From contig JACKJA010000002.1 of NCBI GenBank assembly GCA_020638175.1, positions 868,001 through 932,000 of the forward strand: DNA of 64,000 bases, read 5' to 3'. This document shows, one piece after another, positions 25,607 to 34,171 of this stretch. A program made the position numbers and the translations under genes. The notes beneath the pieces were generated by a model. The model did not search any database. It saw nothing but the letters and a program-made list of their open reading frames with translations, and was not told where the DNA came from. The stretch comes from Rhodospirillales bacterium (GTDB lineage Bacteria; Pseudomonadota; Alphaproteobacteria; Micavibrionales; Micavibrionaceae). How positions within the stretch are numbered: position 1 is the first letter of the stretch; each line of letters begins with the position of its first letter.

Positions 25607-26647
25607 TTATTCCGCCTCCTGATTGTCCGGGGCCGGTTTGGCGCCGGGCTTGAAGAATGACATAGGATTATAGGACGCATTGTCATCTGCCGGGGGTGAT
25701 TCGGGCGCCGGCGGGGGAGGCGAAGAAACTTGTGCCGGAGCAGGCGGCGTTGCCTGAGCCGGAGCCGGAGGTGGTTCCACGGGGGCTTGCGGTGCCGGGG
25801 CTGCATTTGTCGTTGTCGCCGGGGTGCCGGACAGGCTCCCGGCCAGGACTTCCATCATTTTTGCCCGTGTTTCAAAGGCGCTCCAGACCGGATCCATAGA
25901 CAATCCGCCGTCTTGTGAGGGGGCTGATTGCGCCCGCGCTTCGTTGCTCATGCCGGTCAGGCGATTCGTTTCGGCTTGGTGGCATTGTACGTACAAATCA
26001 ACCAGCGCTCTTAACAGCCGCAATTCGATTTTTTTTGCATCTTGTTCCTGTAGCGGGATTGTCTCGCCGATCGTTTGGCGGAGGGCGGTCGCCCGCTTAA
26101 CCAGACGCCTGGCGATATCCTGCACCAGCTTTTGCTCGGGCTGGCCAAAGGGAAAGGTTTCAACGACGTTCACCACGGGGGTCAGGGCGCAGATATACTG
26201 GATAGATATTTGATCGCCATCAGCCGGAGCGCTGCCGGCTTCGGTATTCGCTAGCCGCATGGTTATGTCGGCGCCGGGGGTGAAATTGTCGGCAAACAGC
26301 AACGTCGCTTCCAGCGTTTTGGCTAGGCTTTGCAGTTTGGCGTCGCTCGGAATCTTGCCGTTGATACTGTATTGGTGGGCAATCAGCGGCGCGGCCATCG
26401 CCGCCAGCGCCAGCCGCAGGGCATCGGCATTTTCCTCGTTGTCCTTCAGGTCCATCTTGGCCGCCAGATTGACGCTGAGCTCTACCGATTTTGTCAGGAG
26501 CGTTGCTATTTCCGCAGCTTCTTTCCGGGCGGCTTCCGGGCTGGCGACATCGTCGGAATCACCGGCAACCACGGACGTAACAGCCGAGGCCAACGGCCCC
26601 CCCAGCTTCTCCAGAAACTGCAGTAAAAATTCGGAAGTCTGGTTCAT
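25607..26647 (-). CDS. Hypothetical helical protein with Pro-rich tail (secretion locus)
   Basis: 346 residues, not recognised. No signal peptide or membrane segment is seen. Residues 1-240 are Ala/Leu/Glu-rich and helical; about 260-320 is a Pro/Ala low-complexity linker; the last 25 residues contain a YNPMSFFKPG motif that could be a docking peptide. It sits between the transglycosylase (no gap) and the DsbC-like gene (about 93 bases), so it is likely co-expressed with the secretion genes. A cytoplasmic adaptor role is only a guess from position and the absence of export signals. Confidence 0.7.
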   Translation of the reverse strand: MNQTSEFLLQFLEKLGGPLASAVTSVVAGDSDDVASPEAARKEAAEIATLLTKSVELSVNLAAKMDLKDNEENADALRLALAAMAAPLIAHQYSINGKIPSDAKLQSLAKTLEATLLFADNFTPGADITMRLANTEAGSAPADGDQISIQYICALTPVVNVVETFPFGQPEQKLVQDIARRLVKRATALRQTIGETIPLQEQDAKKIELRLLRALVDLYVQCHQAETNRLTGMSNEARAQSAPSQDGGLSMDPVWSAFETRAKMMEVLAGSLSGTPATTTNAAPAPQAPVEPPPAPAQATPPAPAQVSSPPPPAPESPPADDNASYNPMSFFKPGAKPAPDNQEAE

Positions 26648-26740
26648 GATCTGCGCGCCGTGTTTGATTGAATGCTTTTTGTTTGAATCCGTTTCCTGTT
26701 TACAACATCTTTTGTTTTCTTAACAAGAGAAACCGAAAAT

Positions 26741-27601
26741 CTAGGGCGCCGGTGACAGGTCGCCCATCATGGTGGCGATGTCGCTGGCCCGTCCCTCGAT
26801 GATCTTGATCGTGCCGTCGGCGGCCCGGTAAACGCTGATCGGCGTCGCATTGAATTTCCATGACTGCATGATCGCCAGATTGCGCTGGACGCCCTGACGG
26901 CTGAGATTGCCGCTAACCGGCAGCGCATCCTCTACGCCGTCGAGATGCTGGAAAAACCGCTGTTGCGGGTTGGGCATGGCGAGCAAAAACGCAGCCTGAG
27001 CCTCGGTTTCCGGCTTAAATCCAACCGGGATAATCCGCATCTGGAGCAGGCCGTTATCAATATAATTGTGCCGCAAGTCCTGGATGAAGGCTTTGCAATG
27101 CGGGCATTGCGGGTCGATAAAGGTGTAAATGACGGGGGCATCTTCGCTCCCCAGCGGGATCCAGTTGCTGTTTTGAACATCGTCGAATAATTGCTCAGCC
27201 GGGGATTTGAAGGCTTTGTTGACCGGTTCCGTTGTGGCGGCGGCACTGGGAGAGACTGGTTTTTCTTCGGCCAGCAAGTCAAGGACAGCGCCCTCTTTTT
27301 CCTGCAGGGCATGCACCTGTTTCAAGGTTACCATCTGGCCGTTTTTATCAAAGAGAATCCCCATGACGAGGGCTTCACCGTTTTCGGTGACGTAGAAATA
27401 TTGCTCCTCGCCGTTTTTAATGGCAATCCAGCCATCCAGCCCTTGTTCCCGCCCAAGATAGCGAAGCTGGGCGCCTTCGGAAGCCATGGTTTGTAAAACG
27501 GCGGGCATCGGCGGTGTCGTCTGGGCCATAACCGGGGGCGCTGTGCACAGGCCGGTAAACAGGATCGTTGTCGTCAAAATGGCGCAGCGTAAAAAAGTCA
27601 T
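26741..27601 (-). CDS. DsbC/DsbG-like periplasmic thiol-disulfide isomerase
   Basis: 286 residues. The signal peptide (about 1-26) ends in VMAQT. A dimerisation-like N-terminal region (about 40-100, EQGLDGWIAIKNGEEQYFYV) precedes a thioredoxin domain with the active site CPHC in FIDPQCPHCKAF and a cis-Pro element at NATPISVYRAADG. This is the DsbC/DsbG type; IncI plasmids carry an equivalent (TrbB) in their transfer region. A strong AAGGAG precedes the ATG. The substrates may be the Cys-containing exported proteins of this locus. Confidence 0.88.
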   Translation of the reverse strand: MTFLRCAILTTTILFTGLCTAPPVMAQTTPPMPAVLQTMASEGAQLRYLGREQGLDGWIAIKNGEEQYFYVTENGEALVMGILFDKNGQMVTLKQVHALQEKEGAVLDLLAEEKPVSPSAAATTEPVNKAFKSPAEQLFDDVQNSNWIPLGSEDAPVIYTFIDPQCPHCKAFIQDLRHNYIDNGLLQMRIIPVGFKPETEAQAAFLLAMPNPQQRFFQHLDGVEDALPVSGNLSRQGVQRNLAIMQSWKFNATPISVYRAADGTIKIIEGRASDIATMMGDLSPAP

Positions 27602-27631
27602 GTGTCAGGCTCCTTGAGTGATCGCGTGTCT

Positions 27632-28819
27632 TTATAAAAATAATATCAGAATTCCGGTGTAGCCGTATAGATGATGATTGGAAATTTCCCCGTTGGCGTA
27701 AAACCCGGTCAGGGGAATTTCGCCGATAATTTCCTTGATGACCTCCATATCGCCGGTGCTTTGCTTGCCGCTGCAACGGGCGGCGCAGGAAATGTAAAGG
27801 GCGCCCTGCGGGTTGAAAATACCGTTTTCATCGGTAATGCGCTTGCGCAAGGCCAGCAGGGTGCGGCTTAAACCCGCCCGCTGTGTCTCGATGTTCTGGT
27901 GAACGAAAACAAGGCGCTGGCTGGAGCGCACATCTTTGGCCACGGCAATCAGGCCGCTGTCCGGGTCGATCCCGTTGATGTTGCGCACCATGTAATCCTG
28001 CTGGTCCGATCCCGGCACCGGAAAGGCGATATGAACCTGCCCCTGAAATAAATCCTGTAAATCGCTTTCGCTGATCGCCTGTCCCGATTCGGCCCGGCTG
28101 GCGGCATAAAGGCGTAAATCTTCGGCAAAAACCTCAAACGGCGGGCGATCGTCCAGTGTTTCTATGATGCCTTCCCGGCCTCTGGTGACGGTGTGTTCGG
28201 GGCCGATCGGCACGCAGCCCTGCGCAATGGTGCTGGCAACCGGGATATCCTGACTGAAAATAACCCCTGATAATCCTTCGGTGAAAAGCTCGTCGGAAAA
28301 GTGCAAATGCTGGTTATGGGATGATGCAAAGCCGCCCGTAACAAAACCGTATGTTTCCTGTTCCAGCGTACTGAGCAGTTGTTCAGGGTCGTTTTCCGCA
28401 TCGGGAGTGCCGTGGGTCAGGACCAGCATGGGAGTGTGCGTGCGTTTCCATTTCGTCAGGCTGTCACGCACGTCTTCCGTTTGCATGGTCACGGAAGAAA
28501 ACAGGTGAAACTGATCGGGATCGAACCGGCCGACCATAACCGACAGGGCCGGGGTGTCGACGTAGTCCTGCCCGGTGGCGCAAAGGCCCATCCCGACAGA
28601 ACCGACCCAGTGCTCGATCCCGGTAACGGACCGAAACAGGGTAACGATGCTGCCGGCATCTTCGGCAAGATGATCCGATATATACAGGATACCCAGATTA
28701 TAGTGGTCTTTGTCCGCCGGAAGGCTTTCCAGCTGTTCGAGGACGGCGCGCGCGGTATCGCGCCAATCTGTGCCGGCGGCGGAAGCACTGGCGAATTTTT
28801 CAGATGTGTACAAACTCAT
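27632..28819 (-). CDS. FIST-domain sensory protein
   Basis: 395 residues from the ATG chosen; a GTG at 28828 would add three residues and neither has a clear ribosome binding site. The protein has the FIST N domain (about 40-220, HWVGSVGMGLCATG; GFVTGGFASS) and FIST C domain (about 230-390, DYMVRNINGIDPDSG; YISCAARCSGKQ; GFYANGEISN). FIST domains bind small ligands, perhaps amino acids, and usually feed into signalling proteins. There is no output domain here. It lies 30 bases upstream of the DsbC-like gene on the same strand. Confidence 0.85.
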   Translation of the reverse strand: MSLYTSEKFASASAAGTDWRDTARAVLEQLESLPADKDHYNLGILYISDHLAEDAGSIVTLFRSVTGIEHWVGSVGMGLCATGQDYVDTPALSVMVGRFDPDQFHLFSSVTMQTEDVRDSLTKWKRTHTPMLVLTHGTPDAENDPEQLLSTLEQETYGFVTGGFASSHNQHLHFSDELFTEGLSGVIFSQDIPVASTIAQGCVPIGPEHTVTRGREGIIETLDDRPPFEVFAEDLRLYAASRAESGQAISESDLQDLFQGQVHIAFPVPGSDQQDYMVRNINGIDPDSGLIAVAKDVRSSQRLVFVHQNIETQRAGLSRTLLALRKRITDENGIFNPQGALYISCAARCSGKQSTGDMEVIKEIIGEIPLTGFYANGEISNHHLYGYTGILILFL

Positions 28820-28932
28820 GGCCAACACTATAACGCCGTTTACGATCTCTCACAAAACAATAAACCCGTGATTTCGACTTGCAATCTGTTAAACTGCTTC
28901 CAGATTATTTTTTCAAAGAAAGGAAAAGCAAT

Positions 28933-29499
28933 ATGAGTACGGGAACAATCATTTTGATTATCGTTGTGGCGGCGGCCGGTTTCATGGTGATGCTGTACAA
29001 CCGGCTGGTGGGACTGCGTCAGACGCGCAACAACGCTTTTTCTGATATCGATGTCCAGCTCAAACAGCGCTATAACCTCGTGCCGCAACTGGTCGAAACG
29101 GTCAAGGGCTACGCCGGCCATGAAAAGGAAATCTTTGAGAAAGTCACCGAGGCCCGCGCGCAGGTAGGCCGCGCCAGCGGCAGCGGCGCTGAACGGGTGA
29201 AGGCCGAAGGCCTGCTGGGCGGCGCTATGATGAGCCTGCTGGCGGTCGCGGAAAACTATCCGGATCTGAAGGCCGATGCCAATTTCCGGCAGTTGATGAG
29301 CGAACTGTCCGATATCGAAAACAAGATTGCCGCGGCGCGCCGGTTCTTTAACAGCGCCACCGGTGAGTTTAACACCGCTGTCCAGCAATTCCCGGCGAAT
29401 TTGCTGGCGAATATGTTCGGGTTCAAGGAAGAGCCGTTTTTTGAATTGGAAGACAATCTGGCCGAAGCCGTCCGCACCGCCCCGGAAGTTAAATTTTAG
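28933..29499 (+). CDS. lemA: LemA family protein
   Basis: 188 residues. It has an N-terminal membrane anchor (TIILIIVVAAAGFMVMLYN) followed by the LemA helical bundle: NAFSDIDVQLKQRYNLVPQL, VKGYAGHEKEIFE, NYPDLKADANFRQL, ARRFFNSATGEFNT and FPANLLANMFGF. The family sits in the inner membrane and is commonly paired with an M48 metalloprotease, as here (9 bases downstream). AAGGAAAA lies 8 bases before the chosen ATG. Its biochemical role is not established. Confidence 0.93.
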   Translation: MSTGTIILIIVVAAAGFMVMLYNRLVGLRQTRNNAFSDIDVQLKQRYNLVPQLVETVKGYAGHEKEIFEKVTEARAQVGRASGSGAERVKAEGLLGGAMMSLLAVAENYPDLKADANFRQLMSELSDIENKIAAARRFFNSATGEFNTAVQQFPANLLANMFGFKEEPFFELEDNLAEAVRTAPEVKF

Positions 29500-29508
29500 A
29501 GGGCAGCT

Positions 29509-30591
29509 ATGGCCTTTGGCACCGTTGGTCTGAAAACCCATATCTGGAACAACAATGCGCGGTCGGTGATGTTGCTGGCCGCGTATCCGTTCGTGATCGC
29601 CGCGATGGTCTGGGCGGTAGGCGCGGCGTTCGGTTATATCTGGGAAGCGGGGGTGAGCGGCGATGCCCGCTCGTCCCGGATGGCGGTGGCGATGGGAAAC
29701 GGCGTCGTTCTGGAATACTGGCCGCTGATTCTGACGGTTGTGGCGCTGTGGTTTATGGTGGCCTATTTCTTCCACACGCGAATGCTGCGCACTTTGTCGC
29801 ACGCCCGTCCCGTTACGCGGATCGAAGAGCCGGAGCTTTATAATCTGGTTGAAAACCTTTGCATTTCCCAAGGCGTGCCAATGCCGAAACTGGAAATCAT
29901 CGAAACCCGTGCCCGCAATGCCTTTGCCAGCGGCATTGATAACAAAAGCTATACCATCACGGTGACCCGCGGCTTGTTGCAATCTCTGGAAAAGGATGAG
30001 GTCGAAGGCGTTCTGGCGCATGAATTGACACATATTATAAACCGGGATGTTCGTTTGCTGATCGTTTCGATCATTTTTACCGGCATGATCGGCTTTATCG
30101 CCCAGCTCGCCTGGAGCAGCTTTCGCTATAACCTGTATTTGGGCGGCGGCCGCGGCGGGCGGCGCGATGGCCGGATCATGGTGATCGTTCTGGTTGTTAT
30201 GGCGATTTTGTGGGTTGGCTATATCGCGACCGTATTCACCCGCTTTGCGCTCTCAAGGCGGCGGGAATACATGGCTGATGCCGGCGCGGTAGAGATGACC
30301 AAAAACCCCGATGCGATGATGCGGGCGCTGCTGCGGATCGCCAAACGGGACCGCATTCCCGAAACCACCGATGATGTGGCGCTGATGTGTACGGTCAACA
30401 GCAAGCCGTTTTTGGGGCTGTTTGCTACCCATCCGCCGATCGAACAGCGCGTGCAGATTATCTCTGAAGTTACCGGCACGCCGATCCCCGATATGCGCGC
30501 CGGCGAACGTACCGACGACGACCAGCGCTTCGTTACGCCGAACGAAGGAAAACCGAACCCGTGGCTGTCCCGGCGGAATAAAGGCGAATAA
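29509..30591 (+). CDS. M48 family membrane metalloprotease (HtpX-like)
   Basis: 360 residues. The zinc motif HELTH lies in EGVLAHELTHIINRDVRLL (about residues 169-187), with the downstream Glu in RREYMADAGAVEMT. Membrane segments are at about 20-45, 65-90, 180-200 and 225-247. The active site faces the cytoplasm in HtpX-type proteins, which degrade damaged membrane proteins. It is larger than E. coli HtpX (293) and belongs to the LemA-associated group. GAGGGCAGCT precedes the ATG. Confidence 0.92.
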   Translation: MAFGTVGLKTHIWNNNARSVMLLAAYPFVIAAMVWAVGAAFGYIWEAGVSGDARSSRMAVAMGNGVVLEYWPLILTVVALWFMVAYFFHTRMLRTLSHARPVTRIEEPELYNLVENLCISQGVPMPKLEIIETRARNAFASGIDNKSYTITVTRGLLQSLEKDEVEGVLAHELTHIINRDVRLLIVSIIFTGMIGFIAQLAWSSFRYNLYLGGGRGGRRDGRIMVIVLVVMAILWVGYIATVFTRFALSRRREYMADAGAVEMTKNPDAMMRALLRIAKRDRIPETTDDVALMCTVNSKPFLGLFATHPPIEQRVQIISEVTGTPIPDMRAGERTDDDQRFVTPNEGKPNPWLSRRNKGE

Positions 30592-30685
30592 TTTTGATCC
30601 ATCCTTTGAATTGGGCGTATAATTGTACTATATAGGTATCCCAACAGGGTTTAATCTTAGTTTCTTGTGAGGAGAAAAACACAAA

Positions 30686-31396
30686 ATGCAACCTGAACAG
30701 TTTCAAACGAAAACGCAAACCGGCACGCAGGCCCGGACCTATGACGTGGGGCTGCGCGCGCACATGCAAAGCGTTTACAACCGGATGACGGTGGGCGTTC
30801 TGATTACAGCGCTGACATCTTATTTTGTCGCGTCGACGCCGGCTTTGCTGCAGTTCTTCTTTAGCGGTCCGCAAATGTACGTTGTTATGTTCGCGCCGCT
30901 GGCGGTCTTGTGGTTCGGTTTTCGCCCGGAGCGCATGAACTCTAACCAGTTGCGCCTCGGATTTCTGGCGATCTGCGTCCTGTACGGGATCAGTTTTTCC
31001 ACGATTTTTCTGGCTTTTACAAATGAGAGTATCGCGCGGGCCTTCTTTATCGCGGCAGGTATGTTCGCGGGGTTGTCGATCTTTGGTTACACGACCAAGA
31101 AAAACCTCGATGGCCTGATGACGTTTGCCGTCATGGGCGTTATGGGTGTCTTCTTTATGAGCATCGGCAATATATTCTTCCGCTCGGAAGGGCTGTTTGA
31201 CCTGATCTCCGCGGTCGGGATCATCGCCTTTGCCGGGGTCACGGCGTGGCAGACGCAAGCGACCAAGGAAATGTACTCACCGGCCCATGGCGCGGAAGGC
31301 AATTCCCGTATGGCCTGGGCGGCGGCGCTGAACCTGTATATCAGCTTCATCGCGATGTTCCAGTACATCCTGCACTTCGTTGGCAACAACCGCTAG
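30686..31396 (+). CDS. Bax inhibitor-1/YccA family membrane protein
   Basis: 236 residues with about seven membrane segments and the family features: a basic N-terminus, VYNRMTVGVLITALTSYFV in the first segment, AGMFAGLSIFGYTTKKNL near 130-150, and ALNLYISFIAMFQYILHF at the end. Members act as pH-dependent calcium leaks or modulators of membrane proteases; YccA in E. coli binds FtsH. GGAG lies in the leader (TGAGGAGAAAAACACAAA). It has its own terminator. Confidence 0.92.
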   Translation: MQPEQFQTKTQTGTQARTYDVGLRAHMQSVYNRMTVGVLITALTSYFVASTPALLQFFFSGPQMYVVMFAPLAVLWFGFRPERMNSNQLRLGFLAICVLYGISFSTIFLAFTNESIARAFFIAAGMFAGLSIFGYTTKKNLDGLMTFAVMGVMGVFFMSIGNIFFRSEGLFDLISAVGIIAFAGVTAWQTQATKEMYSPAHGAEGNSRMAWAAALNLYISFIAMFQYILHFVGNNR

Positions 31397-31422
31397 GCAG
31401 CTGGCAAAATAAAAGAACAAGG

Positions 31423-31452
31423 GACCGGGCGATCAACGTCCGGTCTTTTTTT
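31423..31452 (+). terminator. Rho-independent terminator after the Bax inhibitor-1 family gene
   Basis: GACCGG (31423-31428) pairs with CCGGTC (31440-31445) and is followed by seven T. It closes the gene that ends at 31396. Confidence 0.8.
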
Positions 31453-31526
31453 ACGCGGTTTTTTTGTTTTTTCTCTGGACACCGCCGGGGAAACTTCTTA
31501 TTTTGCGCGAACCTTCCTTTTGGAAA

Positions 31527-31602
<76 letters not shown>

Positions 31603-31777
31603 TTTACCCTTTAATACAGAATGATCTTTCGATCGGCGCGGTCAGCGGCGCGCCGTCCCCCGGATGGTTTCTTATCTTCCTGATAAAAACAGGCCACCGG
31701 AGAAACATGGTTGAATTTCCGTCGGGGCGGTCTATGATGGGCGGGCTTTTAGTCAATTAATTGTGGGGTTAAACGCG

Positions 31778-32170
31778 ATGAGCGATACCGGAAAAGTCGA
31801 GCGGCCACTATCGCCGCACTTGCAGATTTATCGTCCGCAGATGAATACGATCACATCTGTTTTGCACCGGGTGACGGGGTATGGCCTTGTTATCGGTACG
31901 CTGATGGTGGTGTGGTTGCTGCTGGCCGCCGCTTACGGGCCGGAAGCCTATGATTTCTTTATGCGCTTTGCCGCCAGCCCCGTGGGCATGGTTCTCTGGT
32001 TCGGCTGGAGCGTCGCGCTGTTTTACCATTTGTGCAACGGTATCCGGCACTTGATCTGGGACACCGGGCGGTTGTTTGAAATGAAACATGCCTTCGCTGC
32101 GGGGTATGTGGTTTTGGCGGCAACGGCGCTCTTGACGGGGTTTGTCTGGTGCAACGTCCTGTTTGAATAA
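31778..32170 (+). CDS. sdhC: Succinate dehydrogenase cytochrome b556 subunit
   Basis: 130 residues, three membrane helices. The N-terminal signature RPLSPHLQIYRPQMNTITSV precedes HRVTG (quinone-site Ser/Arg region), and the haem-ligand helix has LFYHLCNGIRHLIWD. SdhC and SdhD anchor the SdhAB enzyme in the inner membrane and reduce ubiquinone. The ATG giving MSDTGKVERP is chosen over an upstream start because the family begins this way. sdhD follows after 13 bases. Confidence 0.94.
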   Translation: MSDTGKVERPLSPHLQIYRPQMNTITSVLHRVTGYGLVIGTLMVVWLLLAAAYGPEAYDFFMRFAASPVGMVLWFGWSVALFYHLCNGIRHLIWDTGRLFEMKHAFAAGYVVLAATALLTGFVWCNVLFE

Positions 32171-32183
32171 GGGGAAAGCGATT

Positions 32184-32570
32184 ATGAGCGAAAAACGGCA
32201 AACACCGCTGAAAAAAGCAGAAGGTCTGGGCAGCGCCCATGACGGCGTTCATCACTGGTGGCATCAACGCCTCACGGCGCTGGCGGGGATTCCGCTGGTT
32301 TTATGGCTGGTCTGGGCTGTTGTGAACAATGTTGTCGGTGCTTCTTATGGCGATTTCACGGCATGGCTGTCCGCGCCGCATAACACGATTTTGATGATCC
32401 TGACGATTATTACGGTTTTCTACCACGCCGCGCTCGGCACACAAGTCATCGTCGAGGATTACTTCACCGGCTGGATGAAGTGGTGGGGGATCATGAAGAC
32501 CAAATACTATTTCATCATCGCGGCGGTCATCTGCATCTTCGCAGTTCTCAAAATTTCTTTCGCGGGGTAG
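32184..32570 (+). CDS. sdhD: Succinate dehydrogenase membrane anchor subunit
   Basis: 128 residues, three membrane helices. Family features: LGSAHDGVHHWWHQRLTALA near the N-terminus (the alphaproteobacterial Ser-Ala/Gly-x-x-G-x-x-HWW...QR pattern) and YHAALGTQVIVEDY in helix 2 with the haem-binding His. GGGGAAAG precedes the ATG. It pairs with SdhC. The operon continues into a gene not normally found with sdh. Confidence 0.93.
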   Translation: MSEKRQTPLKKAEGLGSAHDGVHHWWHQRLTALAGIPLVLWLVWAVVNNVVGASYGDFTAWLSAPHNTILMILTIITVFYHAALGTQVIVEDYFTGWMKWWGIMKTKYYFIIAAVICIFAVLKISFAG

Positions 32571-32576
32571 GGGATC

Positions 32577-33035
32577 ATGGCGCTGGGCGGTTTAAAAATG
32601 GTCAGCAACGGCAGCGCCGCACAACAGCGCGCCCCGTCTCTTGATCCCGCTAAACACGTTGCTCAGGCCGCGCTGCATGTCTATCACGCGCTGGGCGGCG
32701 GCATGGACGTGGATATCTACAGGCAATGCATGGCCGAAGAGCTGAAGCAAGGCCTGATGGCCGTAGAGCAGGATGTGGCCCTGCCGCTGATCTACCGGGA
32801 TTTGAAACTGGACCGCGCCGCCAGCGCCGATTTCATTGTCAGTGACAGCATTGTTGTTCTGATCCGCACAGGCGGCGATATGAAGGAACGGGAACTGGAA
32901 TTGCGCTCGCTTTTACGCCTGTCGGGCAAGGAAGAGGGATACCTGTTCAATTTCCGCGTTCCCGATATCCGCAAAGGCATTTTGCATGCGCGGATCAAGG
33001 CACAGCCCGCCATGCAGGCTGATAACACGCAATAA
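32577..33035 (+). CDS. GxxExxY-family-like protein (degenerate motif)
   Basis: 152 residues. The pattern YHALGGGMDVDIYRQCMAEE with LKQGLMAVEQDVALPLIY, ADFIVSDSIVVLIRT and LLRLSGKEEGYLFNFRVPDI matches the GxxExxY family, a small domain of unknown function related to the PD-(D/E)xK fold. The name motif is altered here (GMDVDIY: Asp replaces Glu), and the usual Glu-x-Lys strand is LIRT, so nuclease-type catalysis is doubtful. It lies 6 bases after sdhD and so is probably co-transcribed with it. No reason for the association is visible. Confidence 0.65.
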   Translation: MALGGLKMVSNGSAAQQRAPSLDPAKHVAQAALHVYHALGGGMDVDIYRQCMAEELKQGLMAVEQDVALPLIYRDLKLDRAASADFIVSDSIVVLIRTGGDMKERELELRSLLRLSGKEEGYLFNFRVPDIRKGILHARIKAQPAMQADNTQ

Positions 33036-33052
33036 ATTTAAGGGAGGTTCTC

Positions 33053-33259
33053 ATGCAAAAAACAATCAACGGTCTTTTTATCGTGGCAGCTCTTGGTTTT
33101 GGAACGGTTTCCGCTGTGGAGTTTTCCAAGATGGAAACAGCCGAGGTGGAAAATACGGCGGCAAAGATTTTTCATGGCGCTGCCGGGACGGTCACAGCGC
33201 TGGCGGCCTTGGGGTGTCTGGGCGGCGTGCGCCGGGAAAATCCAAAGCTGGACGTATAA
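33053..33259 (+). CDS. Small membrane protein (hypothetical)
   Basis: 68 residues. A strong GGGAGG site lies 7 bases before the ATG, supporting translation. There are two hydrophobic stretches (GLFIVAALGFGTVSAVEF and AAGTVTALAALGCLGGV) and a charged tail (RRENPKLDV). Not recognised. Located between the GxxExxY-like gene and the solute-binding protein array, same strand, short gaps. Confidence 0.6.
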   Translation: MQKTINGLFIVAALGFGTVSAVEFSKMETAEVENTAAKIFHGAAGTVTALAALGCLGGVRRENPKLDV

Positions 33260-33283
33260 ACTATCCAGAGAAAGCAGCTTGTT

Positions 33284-34171
33284 ATGAGATCATTAGCCGC
33301 CATCCTGACGTTTTTACTGGTCTGGGGGGCTTTTGTTCCGGCGCAGGCGGCTGACAAGGAAAAAGAGTCATCGTATGACCGCATCATGCGGACGGGGACC
33401 ATCCGCTGCGGCTATCTTCCCTACGAACCTTACATCTCCAAGGACGTCGTTTCTGGCGCGCTGAGCGGCGTAACAGTCGATTATATCAATGCCGTTGCCA
33501 AGCGCCTCGGCCTGAGCGTTGACTGGTCGGAAGAGGTCAATGTCGACCAGATCGCTCCGGCCCTGAATTACGGGCGGATTGATATGGTCTGTATTCCCTG
33601 TACCCCGGATCACAACTGGGCGAATGTCATTGCTTTCGAAGGCGAGTGGAACGCAACGCCGTATTATACCTACGTCCGCGAAGACAGTGAATTGACCGAA
33701 GAACAGCTCGAAACCGGAAAGTTCGTCACGGTCGATGGCTATGCCCTGACCGAAATTACGCACGACGCTTATCCGGATGCGGCATATCTCAGCCTGCCGC
33801 AGATGACATCCATGGCGGAAATGTATGACCAGCTCCGCTATAACAAGGCGGATGCCCTCGTGAATGACGCCCTGTCGGCGGCGCTTTACAGTAAAAACAA
33901 CCCCGGCATCATCCGCCGTTTTTCTGATACGCCGGTAATCTCTATGCGCATGTTCCTACCCACCCGCCATGGCGATGACAAAATGAATGCTTTCATGCAT
34001 GAAAAATTCGCTGCGGATTTGCCGGAAAACCTCGCTTTGATGAAGGAATTGGTTGTGAAGTATGAAGTGCCGGAAGGAGGGATCCTGTTGGGCGATCATT
34101 GTAAACCGGCGGAAACCGCCAAAGGCGAGAAAATCTGCGCCCCGGAATCCCCAGAAAAGGAAACCCCATGA
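33284..34171 (+). CDS. Periplasmic solute-binding protein (family 3), copy 1
   Basis: 295 residues, signal peptide ending AQAAD. The SBP_bac_3 fold is indicated by YDRIMRTGTIRCGYLPYEPY, GVTVDYINAVAKRLGLSVDW, ALNYGRIDMVCIPCTPD and RYNKADALVNDALSAALY. Such proteins capture amino acids or related solutes for ABC importers, but no permease or ATPase is nearby. The usual ligand-binding Arg/Asp positions are not conserved clearly enough to name a ligand. It carries two extra cysteines (CIPC). The next copy overlaps it by ATGA. Confidence 0.85.
   Translation: MRSLAAILTFLLVWGAFVPAQAADKEKESSYDRIMRTGTIRCGYLPYEPYISKDVVSGALSGVTVDYINAVAKRLGLSVDWSEEVNVDQIAPALNYGRIDMVCIPCTPDHNWANVIAFEGEWNATPYYTYVREDSELTEEQLETGKFVTVDGYALTEITHDAYPDAAYLSLPQMTSMAEMYDQLRYNKADALVNDALSAALYSKNNPGIIRRFSDTPVISMRMFLPTRHGDDKMNAFMHEKFAADLPENLALMKELVVKYEVPEGGILLGDHCKPAETAKGEKICAPESPEKETP

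Noticed and set aside
28840..30033. 397-codon open frame antisense to lemA and the M48 protease
   Set aside because: It runs opposite two certain genes and its translation lacks any domain pattern.
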